DNA of 64,000 nucleotides from an uncultured Sphingomonas sp. (GTDB lineage Bacteria; Pseudomonadota; Alphaproteobacteria; Sphingomonadales; Sphingomonadaceae), in NCBI RefSeq assembly GCF_913777625.1, contig NZ_CAJYTI010000020.1:310001-374000 (forward strand), written 5' to 3'. Shown here in pieces: positions 35,077 through 43,176 of this stretch; position 1 is the stretch's first letter; each line of letters opens with the position of its first letter. The notes beneath the pieces are model-generated. The model was not told the DNA's origin. It searched no databases and saw only the letters and a program-made list of their open reading frames with translations. A program made the translations under genes and the position numbers.

Positions 35077-36602
35077 CAGGCCGATTTCGCGAGGGGCTGC
35101 GCCGCGCCGGCAAGATAGGCCTCCAGCCGCGCCTCGGTGCCTGGCGGCACATGCAGGCCCAGCTTGCTGCGCCGGTAGAGAATGTCCTCGGCCGTCGCCG
35201 CCCATTCCTGGTCGCGCAGATAGTCCACTTCCCGCGTCGTCAGCCCGCCGCCGAGATCGGTACCCAGATCGGACACGCTGGTCGCTGCGCCGAGCAGGTC
35301 GTCCACCCGCGAACCATAAGCACGGGCGAGGCGGCGGAGCAGGTCCGCCGGCAGGCCCGGCCGCGTCCGCTGCAACGCTGCCACGAAGTCCTCGAAACTG
35401 GCGTCGGGCAGATCACCGCCGGGCAGCACCACGCCCGCCGTCCAGGCGACGCCCGCCTTGGGGAAGAAGCGCGCCAGTTCGGCCATTGCGTGCTCGGCGA
35501 GCTTGCGATAGGTGGTGATCTTGCCGCCGAAAATGCTGAGCATCGGCGCCCGCTCTTCATCGCCATCGAGGTCGAGCACATAGTCGCGCGTGACGGCCGA
35601 CGCGTTGCCGGCCTTGTCGTCGTAAAGCGGGCGGATGCCGGCATAGCTCCACACGACGTCCGCCTCGCCCGGCGGATTGGCGAAATAGCGCGCGGCCGTA
35701 TCGAGCAGATAGCGCGTTTCCTCGGCGCTGATCTGCGCCTTGCCCGGCGCACCTTCCCACACCTGGTCCGTGGTGCCGATCAGCGTGAAGTCGCCCTCAT
35801 ATGGCACGGTGAAGACGATGCGGCGGTCCGGGTTCTGCAGCATGAAGGCGTGATCGCCCTCGTACAGCTTGGGTACGACGAGGTGACTGCCCTTCACCAG
35901 CCGCAGCCCGCGATCGGCCACCACGTCCGGCGTGCGGCCGAGCACGTCGGCCACCCAGGGCCCGGCGGCGTTGACCAGCGCCCGCGCACGCACCGTGCGC
36001 TGCCCGGCCGCGTCCGCAATCGTCGCCACCCACTCGGCGCCGTCGCGCCGTGCACCGACCAGCGCGGTGCGGGTGCGGATCGCAGCGCCGCGCTCGGCTG
36101 CGTCCATTGCGTTCAGCACCACCAGCCGGCTGTCTTCCACCCAGCAGTCGGAATAGACGAACGCCTTGCCCTTGGGCGTTTTCAGCCCGCGCCCGAACGG
36201 GGTGCGCTGGAGATCGATCGTGTCGGTGCCCGGCAGCTTCTTGCGGCCCCCGAGATGGTCGTAGAGGAACAGCCCCAGCCGCACCATCCAGGCCGGGCGC
36301 GGCGACTGGGTCTGCGGCAGCACGAAGCGCAGCGGCCAGATGATGTGCGGCGCCATGCCCCAGAGCCGCTCGCGCTCGATCAGCGCCTCGCGTACCAGGC
36401 GGAACTCGCCATATTCCAGATAGCGCAGCCCGCCATGGATCAGCTTGGTCGAGGCCGAGGAAGTGTGGCTGGCGAGGTCCTCCTTCTCGACCAGCAGCAC
36501 GGAGAGCCCCCGCCCCGCCGCGTCGCGAGCGATACCGGCGCCGTTGATGCCGCCGCCCACCACCAGCAGATCGAAACGCTCGTCGGAATGCGCGGCCGTC
36601 AT
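35076..36602 (-). CDS. glpD: Glycerol-3-phosphate dehydrogenase (aerobic, FAD)
   Basis: Oxidises glycerol-3-phosphate to dihydroxyacetone phosphate at the inner membrane, passing electrons to quinone. ATG 36602 chosen because GAGG lies 5 bases upstream; a further ATG at 36614 lacks a site. 508 residues. FAD-binding DLLVVGGGINGAGIARDAAGRG near the N-terminus, the family motif ASHTSSASTKLIHGGLRYLE, the FAD-domain block SVLLVEKED and the C-terminal DAO domain. Divergent from glpK across shared operator-like repeats. Confidence 0.95.
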   Translation of the reverse strand: MTAAHSDERFDLLVVGGGINGAGIARDAAGRGLSVLLVEKEDLASHTSSASTKLIHGGLRYLEYGEFRLVREALIERERLWGMAPHIIWPLRFVLPQTQSPRPAWMVRLGLFLYDHLGGRKKLPGTDTIDLQRTPFGRGLKTPKGKAFVYSDCWVEDSRLVVLNAMDAAERGAAIRTRTALVGARRDGAEWVATIADAAGQRTVRARALVNAAGPWVADVLGRTPDVVADRGLRLVKGSHLVVPKLYEGDHAFMLQNPDRRIVFTVPYEGDFTLIGTTDQVWEGAPGKAQISAEETRYLLDTAARYFANPPGEADVVWSYAGIRPLYDDKAGNASAVTRDYVLDLDGDEERAPMLSIFGGKITTYRKLAEHAMAELARFFPKAGVAWTAGVVLPGGDLPDASFEDFVAALQRTRPGLPADLLRRLARAYGSRVDDLLGAATSVSDLGTDLGGGLTTREVDYLRDQEWAATAEDILYRRSKLGLHVPPGTEARLEAYLAGAAQPLAKSA

Positions 36603-36610
36603 GCTTTGCC

Positions 36611-36700
36611 TCATGTTCGTTATTTTTCGTTTATAGCAAAGCGAACATGAAAACGAAAGCGTTGACGTTCGAGCGAAAATCTAGGAGCGTCAAACGAACA
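36611..36700. promoter_or_regulatory. Probable GlpR operators in the glpD-glpK divergent promoter
   Basis: Within 115 bases between the two starts, TTCG/CGAA half sites repeat: ATGTTCG (36613-36619), TTTTTCG (36624-36630), GCGAACAT (36641-36648), AACGAAAG, ACGTTCGAGCGAAAAT (36665-36680), AACGAACA. The first and third form a widely spaced inverted pair ATGTTCG...CGAACAT, resembling the E. coli GlpR box halves. The region is also locally AT-rich, as promoters are. Confidence 0.6.
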
Positions 36701-36717
36701 GTGGAGGGGATTTGCGC

Positions 36718-38202
36718 GTGGACCGGACTCACATTCTCGCGATCGACCAGGGGACGACCTCGACGCGCAGCGTGATCTTCGATTCGGCCGGCCGCCGTGT
36801 TGCCACTGCCCAGACCGAGTTCGAGCAGCATTATCCGGGCCAGGGCTGGGTGGAGCATGATCCCGAGACGATCTGGCGCGACGCGCTCGCCACCGCCCGC
36901 GAGGCGCTGCAGACTAGCGGCGTGGGCGCCGGCGGCATCGCGGCGATCGGCATCACCAATCAGCGCGAGACGACGCTCGTCTGGGACCGCGCCACCGGCG
37001 AGACGATCCACCGCGCCATCGTGTGGCAGGACCGCCGCACTGCCGATCGCTGCGCCGAGCTCAAGGCCGAGGGCGTCGAGGCCGAGGTGCGGGCGCGCAC
37101 CGGCCTGCTGGTCGACCCCTATTTCTCGGCGACCAAGATCGGCTGGATTCTCGACCATGTCCCCGGCGCGCGGGCACGGGCGGAACGCGGCGAACTCGCC
37201 TTCGGCACGATCGACAGCTTCCTGCTCTGGCGGCTCACCAAGGGCGCGGTGCACGCGACCGACGTGACCAATGCCGCGCGCACCAGCCTGTGGAACATTC
37301 ACAAGGGCGAATGGGACGCCGAGCTGTGCCGGCTGTTCGGCATTCCCATGGCGCTGCTGCCGGAGGTCCACGACAACGCCCATGTCTATGGGCTGGCCGA
37401 TCCGGAGTGGTTTGGCGCGCCAATCCCGATCGCGGGCATGGCGGGCGACCAGCAGGCAGCGCTGTTCGGCCAGTGCTGCTTCGCGCCGGGCACCGCCAAG
37501 TCGACCTATGGCACCGGCTGCTTCCTGCTGCTCAACACCGGCGACAAAGCGGTGACCTCCGAGCATCGGATGCTCACCACCCCCGCCTATCGCCTGAACG
37601 GTCGCACCGCCTATGCGCTGGAAGGTTCGATCTTCGTCGCCGGTGCGGCGATCAAGTGGCTGCGCGACGGCATCGGCGTGATCACCCATGCCCGCCAGAC
37701 CAACGACATGGCGACGCGGGTATCGGACAGCCACGGCGTCTATATGGTGCCGGCGTTCGTCGGCCTCGGCGCGCCGCACTGGGATCCCGAGGCGCGCGGT
37801 GCGATCTTCGGGCTGACGCTGAGTGCGACCCAGGCCCATCTCGCCCGCGCGGCGCTGGAGGCGGTGGCCTACCAGACCTATGATCTGGTCCAGGCGATGG
37901 TGCAGGATGGCGGCACCCGGCCGGCGATGCTGCGCGTCGATGGCGGCATGGCGGCAAACGACTGGCTGTGCCGGTTCCTCGCCGACATCCTCGACGTCGC
38001 GGTCGAGCGGCCCGACGATCTGGAAACCACCGCGCGCGGGGCCGCCTTCCATGCCGGACTGGCGGTGGGGCTATGGTCCGGGCTCGACGAACTCTCGGCG
38101 ATCTGGTCGCGCCAGGCATGTTTCGAACCCGCGATGGAGGCGGGCCACCGCACCACCCTCCTCACCGGCTGGCACGACGCGCTGCGGCGGACGCTGGGGT
38201 GA
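36718..38202 (+). CDS. glpK: Glycerol kinase
   Basis: Phosphorylates glycerol with ATP. GTG at 36718 chosen because GGAGGGG (36703-36709) is 8 bases away, whereas a TTG at 36712 would be too close. 494 residues. FGGY kinase motifs: HILAIDQGTTSTRSVIFD, ITNQRETTLVWDRATG, AIVWQDRRTA, STYGTGCFLLLNTG, and the C-terminal VDGGMAANDWLCRFLADI. Divergent from glpD-glpR. No glycerol facilitator gene is adjacent. Confidence 0.97.
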   Translation: MDRTHILAIDQGTTSTRSVIFDSAGRRVATAQTEFEQHYPGQGWVEHDPETIWRDALATAREALQTSGVGAGGIAAIGITNQRETTLVWDRATGETIHRAIVWQDRRTADRCAELKAEGVEAEVRARTGLLVDPYFSATKIGWILDHVPGARARAERGELAFGTIDSFLLWRLTKGAVHATDVTNAARTSLWNIHKGEWDAELCRLFGIPMALLPEVHDNAHVYGLADPEWFGAPIPIAGMAGDQQAALFGQCCFAPGTAKSTYGTGCFLLLNTGDKAVTSEHRMLTTPAYRLNGRTAYALEGSIFVAGAAIKWLRDGIGVITHARQTNDMATRVSDSHGVYMVPAFVGLGAPHWDPEARGAIFGLTLSATQAHLARAALEAVAYQTYDLVQAMVQDGGTRPAMLRVDGGMAANDWLCRFLADILDVAVERPDDLETTARGAAFHAGLAVGLWSGLDELSAIWSRQACFEPAMEAGHRTTLLTGWHDALRRTLG

Positions 38203-38216
38203 ACCTTCTTCTTCAG

Positions 38217-38238
38217 CCCCTCCTCCTCGGAGGAGGGG
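38217..38238 (+). terminator. Hairpin after glpK
   Basis: Perfect inverted repeat CCCCTCCTCC-TC-GGAGGAGGGG, 14 bases after the glpK stop, followed by TTGG rather than a T run. Related to the GC-rich palindromes beside glmS. Likely the glpK transcript end. Confidence 0.55.
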
Positions 38239-38297
38239 TTGGAGGTGGAAGGATTCCAGAACTTTGGTTGGTCTCGGTGAGACACCGCCAACCCCAC

Positions 38298-38319
38298 CCC
38301 CTCCCCTGAAGGGGAGGGG
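38298..38319. repeat. CCCCTCCCC-TGAA-GGGGAGGGG palindrome (copy 1)
   Basis: Nine-base arms around TGAA; a near-identical palindrome lies at 39206-39231, so the ArsR-SRPBCC pair is bracketed by two copies. Probably a dispersed intergenic element rather than part of either gene. Confidence 0.6.
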
Positions 38320-38358
38320 CTGAGAAAGGCATTGCCTTCGCCTCCGACTTCACCTAAC

Positions 38359-38378
38359 ACTGAACCAAATGGTTCAGT
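38359..38378 (+). promoter_or_regulatory. Palindromic operator overlapping the ArsR start codon
   Basis: Perfect inverted repeat ACTGAACCA-AA-TGGTTCAGT, with the ATG of the regulator gene (38369) inside it. It fits autorepression by the encoded dimeric winged-helix protein. The half CCAAATGGTTCA recurs at 34273-34284 upstream of the MFS/GH31 genes. Confidence 0.65.
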
Positions 38379-38731
38379 ATAACAGCGCGGACCTCGACGC
38401 CTCGTTCATGGCCCTTTCGGACGCCACCCGCCGTGGCATCCTCGAGCGGCTCGGGCACAAGGAAAGTTCGGTTTCTGCGCTGGCCGATGCATTCGACATG
38501 ACCCTCACCGGCATGAAGAAGCATATCGGCGTGCTCGAACAGGCGGGCCTGGTCACCACCGAAAAGCTGGGGCGGGTGCGCACCTGCCGGCTGCGGGGGC
38601 CCGGCCTGGTGGCGGAGGCCGCCTGGATCGCGGGCCTGCAGCAGCTTTGGGAAGCGCGGTTCGACGCGCTGGACGCCATCGTGGAAGACCTCAAACGCAA
38701 GGAGCAGTCGGATGGGCCTGAGCACGCATGA
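38369..38731 (+). CDS. ArsR-family transcriptional regulator
   Basis: 120-residue winged helix-turn-helix (FMALSDATRRGILERLGHKESSVSALADAF, MTLTGMKKHIGVLEQAGLVTTEKLGRVRTCRL). It lacks the metal-binding Cys of ArsR/SmtB, as usual for the subgroup that pairs with SRPBCC proteins. Overlaps the SRPBCC gene by 20 bases. A perfect palindrome covers its start codon. Targets beyond its own operon are unknown. Confidence 0.9.
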   Translation: MVQYNSADLDASFMALSDATRRGILERLGHKESSVSALADAFDMTLTGMKKHIGVLEQAGLVTTEKLGRVRTCRLRGPGLVAEAAWIAGLQQLWEARFDALDAIVEDLKRKEQSDGPEHA

Positions 38732-39197
38732 TGCCGCGACGTCGCGGACCAAGGTAGAACGCACCTCGGACGTGGACCTGGTCGTCCAGCGGACCTTCGA
38801 CGCCCCTGCCCGCCTGGTCTTCCAGGCCTGGAGCAACCCGGATCTGTTCCGCCGCTGGTGGGTGCCCAAGTCGGCGCCGATTACGCTCCGCACCTGCGAG
38901 ATGGATGTCCGCACCGGCGGCACCTACCGCCTCGAATTCGGCGCGGACGAAGGGCCGGTCCACGCCTTTTTCGGGCGTTATCTGGACGTGGTGCCCGACG
39001 CGAAGATCGTCTGGACCAACGAGGAGGAAACGGAAGGCGCCGTCACCACCGTCACCTTCGAGGAAGCCGACGGCAAGACGCTCGTGACCTATCACGATCG
39101 CCACGCGTCCAAGGAGTCGCTGGACGAGGCGTTCGTCGGCATGGAAGGCGGGATCGCCGAGCAGTTCGAGCAGCTCGAGGAAATGCTGGCGGCATAG
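38712..39197 (+). CDS. SRPBCC (AHSA1/START-like) domain protein
   Basis: 161 residues, a single helix-grip ligand-binding fold: VVQRTFDAPARLVFQAWSNPDLFRRWW at the start, MDVRTGGTYRLEF, then a C-terminal helix (GMEGGIAEQFEQLEEML). Translationally coupled to the ArsR regulator, a pairing seen widely in bacteria; members bind small hydrophobic ligands or act as stress proteins. Ligand unknown. Confidence 0.9.
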   Translation: MGLSTHDAATSRTKVERTSDVDLVVQRTFDAPARLVFQAWSNPDLFRRWWVPKSAPITLRTCEMDVRTGGTYRLEFGADEGPVHAFFGRYLDVVPDAKIVWTNEEETEGAVTTVTFEEADGKTLVTYHDRHASKESLDEAFVGMEGGIAEQFEQLEEMLAA

Positions 39198-39205
39198 TTC
39201 ATCTG

Positions 39206-39231
39206 AGCCCCTCCCCTGAAGGGGAGGGGCT
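39206..39231. terminator. Bidirectional terminator-like palindrome (copy 2)
   Basis: Perfect 11-bp arms AGCCCCTCCCC / GGGGAGGGGCT around TGAA, between the convergent ends of the SRPBCC and OprB genes. Likely ends both transcripts; near-identical to 38298-38319. Confidence 0.6.
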
Positions 39232-39241
39232 TAGTCTCCGG

Positions 39242-40699
39242 TCACAGCGTCACTGCGAACTTCAGCCCGAGCACGCCGACGTCCTTGGCGTTCTTCACCC
39301 CACCGGGCTGGTGGATCCACTGGAAGTTGGGCTGCACCACCAGCCAGTCGGCCGGCGAGACGCTGTAGTAGATTTCCGCCGCATATTCCGCGTCGCGCGC
39401 CGGCTTGCCAGCGAGGCGGTCCGCCGTTTCCATGCGCCCGTTCACATTGGTACGTGCCACGGCCAAGCCGATCACGTCGCCCGGCAGGCTCGGCGCCAGC
39501 CCCTTGTAGAACAGCCCCAGCGACACCTGATTGTCGGTCAGCGTCGTCGCGCGATCGGCGAAGGTGACGTTGGCGAACATGCTGAAGCCGGTGAGCGCGC
39601 GCCCGTCCTTCGAGGTGCCGGTGAGCTGCTGCTGAACGCTGGCGAACACGCCGTAGCGGCTCGAATGCTGGAGCGGCGCCAGGCCCGTCACCGCGCGCGG
39701 CTGACGGTTCACGTCGAGCACCAGATCGTCGCCGTCCGCGGTCGAGATCCAGCCGCCCAGCTTGTACGAGCCGACATGCCCCTTGTCGCCGCCCCGCGTC
39801 CAGCCGATCTCTGCGGGGAACAGCACGCCGGTGGCGCCCTTGAAATGGCCGATAAAGAAGGTGTTTTCCAGGTTGCGCGGGTTCACCTCATAGGCGCCGC
39901 CCTGCAGATAGACGCCCGGCGCGACGTCGACATGGACGTTCGCGCCCCACTGGCTGACCGGCCAGTTGTACCAATAATCCCCCGCCAGATTGCCCGGCTG
40001 CGCGCCGCAGAAGCTGAGGTTCTGGAAATGGCAGGAAAAGACCGCAAAATCCTCGCCGGGATTGGTGCGGCCCAGCTTCACTTCCACCTTGTCGCCCAGC
40101 TTCTGCTGGAGCCAGAACTGGGTAAGCCGCACGGTCTGGCCGCGGCCATAGACTTCCTGCACCTGCTGCAGCGTATCGAGGCCCGCGGTGGTCGTCAGGT
40201 CGATGCCGCGGCGCCAGGTCACCGTCGTCTGCAAGGCGGCGCCACCCCAGCCGACCAGCTTGTCGAGATCGAGCAGCGCGCCGAAGTCGAACTGGCCGGT
40301 CTCGGCAACCAGACTGCGATCTCCGCCGGCAACGTTATAGGCGGTCTCCGACGCATAGCGCGCCGAAAGCCCGATGCCGCGCTCCCCCATGCGGGTGCGA
40401 ATTTCCTGCCAGTCCCCGATCAGCCCGGGTGGCGGCGCACTCTGCGTGTCGCCGGCCAGCGACGAAGGCGAGGGATCGCGGGGATGGAGCGCATGGCTGC
40501 GGGCACGACGCTGGGTATCGGCGCGCGGGCCGGCACTCGCATCCTGCTTTGTCGCATCGGGCTTGGGCTTGTCGATCTCGTCGGCGGGCGGCGGCGGCGC
40601 GCCGACATCCACCTGCTGCGCCCGCCCCGGCGTCGCCAGACCCATGCTCATGACCGCGCAAAGGGTCACCTGCCCCATGCGCCAACGCCCGCGCTTCAT
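39242..40699 (-). CDS. OprB-family carbohydrate-selective porin
   Basis: 485 residues: signal peptide (LCAVMSMGLATPGRAQ), a disordered Pro/Asp-rich stretch to about residue 90, then the OprB beta-barrel (LIGDWQEIRTRMGERGIGLSARYASE, VKLGRTNPGEDFAVFSCHFQNLSFCG, VQPNFQWIHQPGG). Members let sugars diffuse through the outer membrane. ATG 40699 or 40678 are possible starts; the signal peptide is intact with either. The divergent gap to the AraC gene is on the same strand, so separate transcription is likely. Confidence 0.88.
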   Translation of the reverse strand: MKRGRWRMGQVTLCAVMSMGLATPGRAQQVDVGAPPPPADEIDKPKPDATKQDASAGPRADTQRRARSHALHPRDPSPSSLAGDTQSAPPPGLIGDWQEIRTRMGERGIGLSARYASETAYNVAGGDRSLVAETGQFDFGALLDLDKLVGWGGAALQTTVTWRRGIDLTTTAGLDTLQQVQEVYGRGQTVRLTQFWLQQKLGDKVEVKLGRTNPGEDFAVFSCHFQNLSFCGAQPGNLAGDYWYNWPVSQWGANVHVDVAPGVYLQGGAYEVNPRNLENTFFIGHFKGATGVLFPAEIGWTRGGDKGHVGSYKLGGWISTADGDDLVLDVNRQPRAVTGLAPLQHSSRYGVFASVQQQLTGTSKDGRALTGFSMFANVTFADRATTLTDNQVSLGLFYKGLAPSLPGDVIGLAVARTNVNGRMETADRLAGKPARDAEYAAEIYYSVSPADWLVVQPNFQWIHQPGGVKNAKDVGVLGLKFAVTL

Positions 40700-40996
40700 C
40701 CCTGATCCTTTTTCTGGTTGCGGCGCATCAAAGGACCAGGGCCGAAATGGTTGCGCGACATCGCAATCTTCGGTCCCGGGCTAGCGCGCCGATCCGGGCA
40801 CGGCACCTAGCGCGGCGATGGTGCGACGAAGAGTCATACCAAGGGCTACCCTTCCTCCCCGCTCGGCGGGGGAGGTCCCGGACGAGGCTTGGCTGGCCCG
40901 CGACCGCGACCATGTTGGCGCGTCTTTGCAACGACCACGGCGTTCGAGGAGACAAGCCGCGCAGGCCCCACGCTCGCCCGCGCGACGTAGGGCCGC
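40700..40996. other. Intergenic region between porin and AraC genes
   Basis: About 300 bases without a convincing gene or strong terminator. It should contain the porin promoter on the minus strand; I cannot place it. Confidence 0.5.
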
Positions 40997-42085
40997 TCAG
41001 GCGGGCAGGCTCGGCGCGTCCATCGTGCGCAGCCAGTGCGGCAGCAGCACCTCGCCCGGTCCCGCCAGCGCTGCGGAGGCCGCCAGTTCGCCCGACGACG
41101 CACGCGCCTCGCTGGGAGTGATCCCAAACGCCGCCTTGAAGCCGCGCGAGAAGGTCGACCAGTCGGCAAAACCCCAGCCATAAGCGATCTCCGCGATCGA
41201 CCGCCCGCGGCGCGCCGGATCGCGCAGATCGCTCATCACCCGCTCCAGCCGCTGGCGGCGGATGAAGTCGGCCACGCTGCCCAGCGGGGCGAACGCGCGG
41301 TAGAGCGACGCGCGCGACATGCCCATCGCCTTGGCCACCATGTCCGGCCCGAGATCGGGATGGGCGAGATTGGCGCGGATGAACCGCTTGATCCGGAACA
41401 GCGCCGCGACCGCGACCGACGCGCGGTGGCCGCCCTCCGCCGCCATCGGCGCGATCAGCCCGCCGAGCATCAGCCCGGTCGCGCGTGCGACGGCAACCGC
41501 ATCGTCCGCGCTCGCCTGGGGAAGTCGATCGATGAGCATGCGCGCGTGATCGCCGATCATCTGGGCGGCCAGCGTCTCGCCGCGCAGCACCCGCCCATGC
41601 AATCCGTCGATCCGGGGTTCGTCGAGCCCGAGCGCGCTGTGGTGGACGACCAGGCTGATATTCTCGCAGCCTGCGGTGCGGGTGGCGAAGGGCCGGGTCA
41701 TGTCGGCGATGCAGATGTCGCCGGGCCGGGTCACCAACGCCTCGCCATCGTGCAGGCGCACGTCGCTGCCCCTGGTGATGATCTGCACGAGCACCGCCTC
41801 GACCCCGGTCTGCGCGACCTTGCCGATGTCGCGATCATAGAGGAATTCGGCGCCCCACATGCGCGATCGGCCGAGCAGCACCGGCCCGGCATTGAACCCG
41901 ACCAGCCCGACGCTGAACGACGGGTCGACCGCCTGCCGCCGGGTGTCGAAGATCGGGTCCACCGATTCGGCATAGGCATCGAAACGCAATTCGGGCGGCC
42001 GATGGGAGACGTCGAAATAGGGAATGCCGCGCACTTCACGCTGAGTCGGCACGTTCCGCTGGTCTTGCATGGCGCCGCCATACAT
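40997..42085 (-). CDS. AraC-family transcriptional regulator
   Basis: 362 residues. N-terminal half is an AraC-binding-like cupin domain (about 40-210, DVRLHDGEALVTRPGDICIADM). The C-terminal half has the two AraC helix-turn-helix motifs: LGPDMVAKAMGMSRASLYRAF and RSIAEIAYGWGFADWSTFSRGFKAAFGITPSEAR. ATG 42085 or 42070 may start; no clear ribosome site. It lies upstream of the OprB gene on the same strand and could regulate it; the inducer is unknown. Confidence 0.88.
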   Translation of the reverse strand: MYGGAMQDQRNVPTQREVRGIPYFDVSHRPPELRFDAYAESVDPIFDTRRQAVDPSFSVGLVGFNAGPVLLGRSRMWGAEFLYDRDIGKVAQTGVEAVLVQIITRGSDVRLHDGEALVTRPGDICIADMTRPFATRTAGCENISLVVHHSALGLDEPRIDGLHGRVLRGETLAAQMIGDHARMLIDRLPQASADDAVAVARATGLMLGGLIAPMAAEGGHRASVAVAALFRIKRFIRANLAHPDLGPDMVAKAMGMSRASLYRAFAPLGSVADFIRRQRLERVMSDLRDPARRGRSIAEIAYGWGFADWSTFSRGFKAAFGITPSEARASSGELAASAALAGPGEVLLPHWLRTMDAPSLPA

Positions 42086-42167
42086 CAGCAGCGGGAAATT
42101 GTGACGCTTCCGTTGTGACCCTGCATGTCGCGGAAAGAAACGGTCGTCCCGTTCCCGAACAGGGCCT

Positions 42168-43109
42168 TCAGGGCGCGGCGGGGCTCGCCGCCGTAAAGGC
42201 CGAACAGCAGGGCTGCCTCACCGGCTGATACTCCATCAGCTCTACCCGCGTCCCGTCAGGATCGTAGAAATTCGCCTGCCACTTGCCGTCCAGGCCCATT
42301 TGCGGACCGTCATGCCGCGGGCTCAGCCGGTTCTCGCGGTAGAGGGTGGTGACCGCCGCCTCCATGTTGACGACGCCCAGCGAGACATGGTTGAGCACGC
42401 CCAGCTGCCGCGCATCAACCGATTCAAGCGTCACGTCGGAGCCTGGCCCGACCATCATATATTCCAGCCAGTCGCGGCCGTCGGGAACCTGCTGCGACAC
42501 CCAGTCGACCTTGTCGGCATGGAAGGCGCCGTACCAATAGGGCCGGAAGCCGAGCAGCCTGCGATAGAAGCCGTCCTGCCTGGCGCGATCCTGCACGGCA
42601 TAACCGATATGCAGGATCCGGCCGCAGATCGCGCCTTTCTCGGGTGTGGTGGAGTTGCTGACCGGCTGGACGAACTGGACGGCGTTGCCCTCGGGATCCT
42701 GGCCGCCGAACCATCGGTCGCCCCCCGCCCCGCGCTGCACCGGGCTGAGATCGCGCATGCCCTGCCCGATCAGCCAGGCGCGCAAGCGGGCGGCATCAGC
42801 GGTGATATAGCCGACATGCGCGAGCATGCCGGGCCGATGGTCCTTGGGGGCGGGCAGCACCTCCACGAATTGCCGCGCACTGAAATAGTAGCGCACGCCT
42901 GCCGGATCCTCCGGATCCGCGCCCTTCCGTGCGCCGAGCACGACCCGGTAGAAACGGTCGGTCGCGGCCGGATCGGTCGTGTAGACGGCGAGGTGGGAGA
43001 TGCCGGTGACCGGCGGTCGGCCCGGCTGGGCGGGCGCGGCCCCGATCATCGTCGCGGCGATCAGGGCAAGTCCGGCGCGGCGCGAGGCGGTGGTGCGAAG
43101 GGTCGGCAT
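42168..43109 (-). CDS. Exported VOC-superfamily protein (two glyoxalase-like domains)
   Basis: 313 residues from ATG 43109 (GGGAGA 7 bases upstream). A signal peptide with an Arg pair (TTASRRAGLALIAATMIGAAPAQ) sends it to the periplasm, unusual for this fold. Two VOC modules follow: residues about 32-150 (ISHLAVYTTDPAATDRFYRVVLG...FVEVLPAPKD) and about 170-295 (LHIGYAVQDRARQDGFYRRLLGF, NHVSLGVVNMEAAV, FYDPDGTRVELME). Possible His/Glu metal ligands are present in the second module. Could be a ring-cleavage dioxygenase, isomerase or binding protein; not decidable here. 19 bases separate it from the LacI gene upstream. Confidence 0.85.
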   Translation of the reverse strand: MPTLRTTASRRAGLALIAATMIGAAPAQPGRPPVTGISHLAVYTTDPAATDRFYRVVLGARKGADPEDPAGVRYYFSARQFVEVLPAPKDHRPGMLAHVGYITADAARLRAWLIGQGMRDLSPVQRGAGGDRWFGGQDPEGNAVQFVQPVSNSTTPEKGAICGRILHIGYAVQDRARQDGFYRRLLGFRPYWYGAFHADKVDWVSQQVPDGRDWLEYMMVGPGSDVTLESVDARQLGVLNHVSLGVVNMEAAVTTLYRENRLSPRHDGPQMGLDGKWQANFYDPDGTRVELMEYQPVRQPCCSAFTAASPAAP

Positions 43110-43176
43110 CGTGTCTCTCCCGGACGGCGCTGCTTTCCGGCGCCTTCCCAGTAGCATAGCAGCGCGCGACGGCCTG

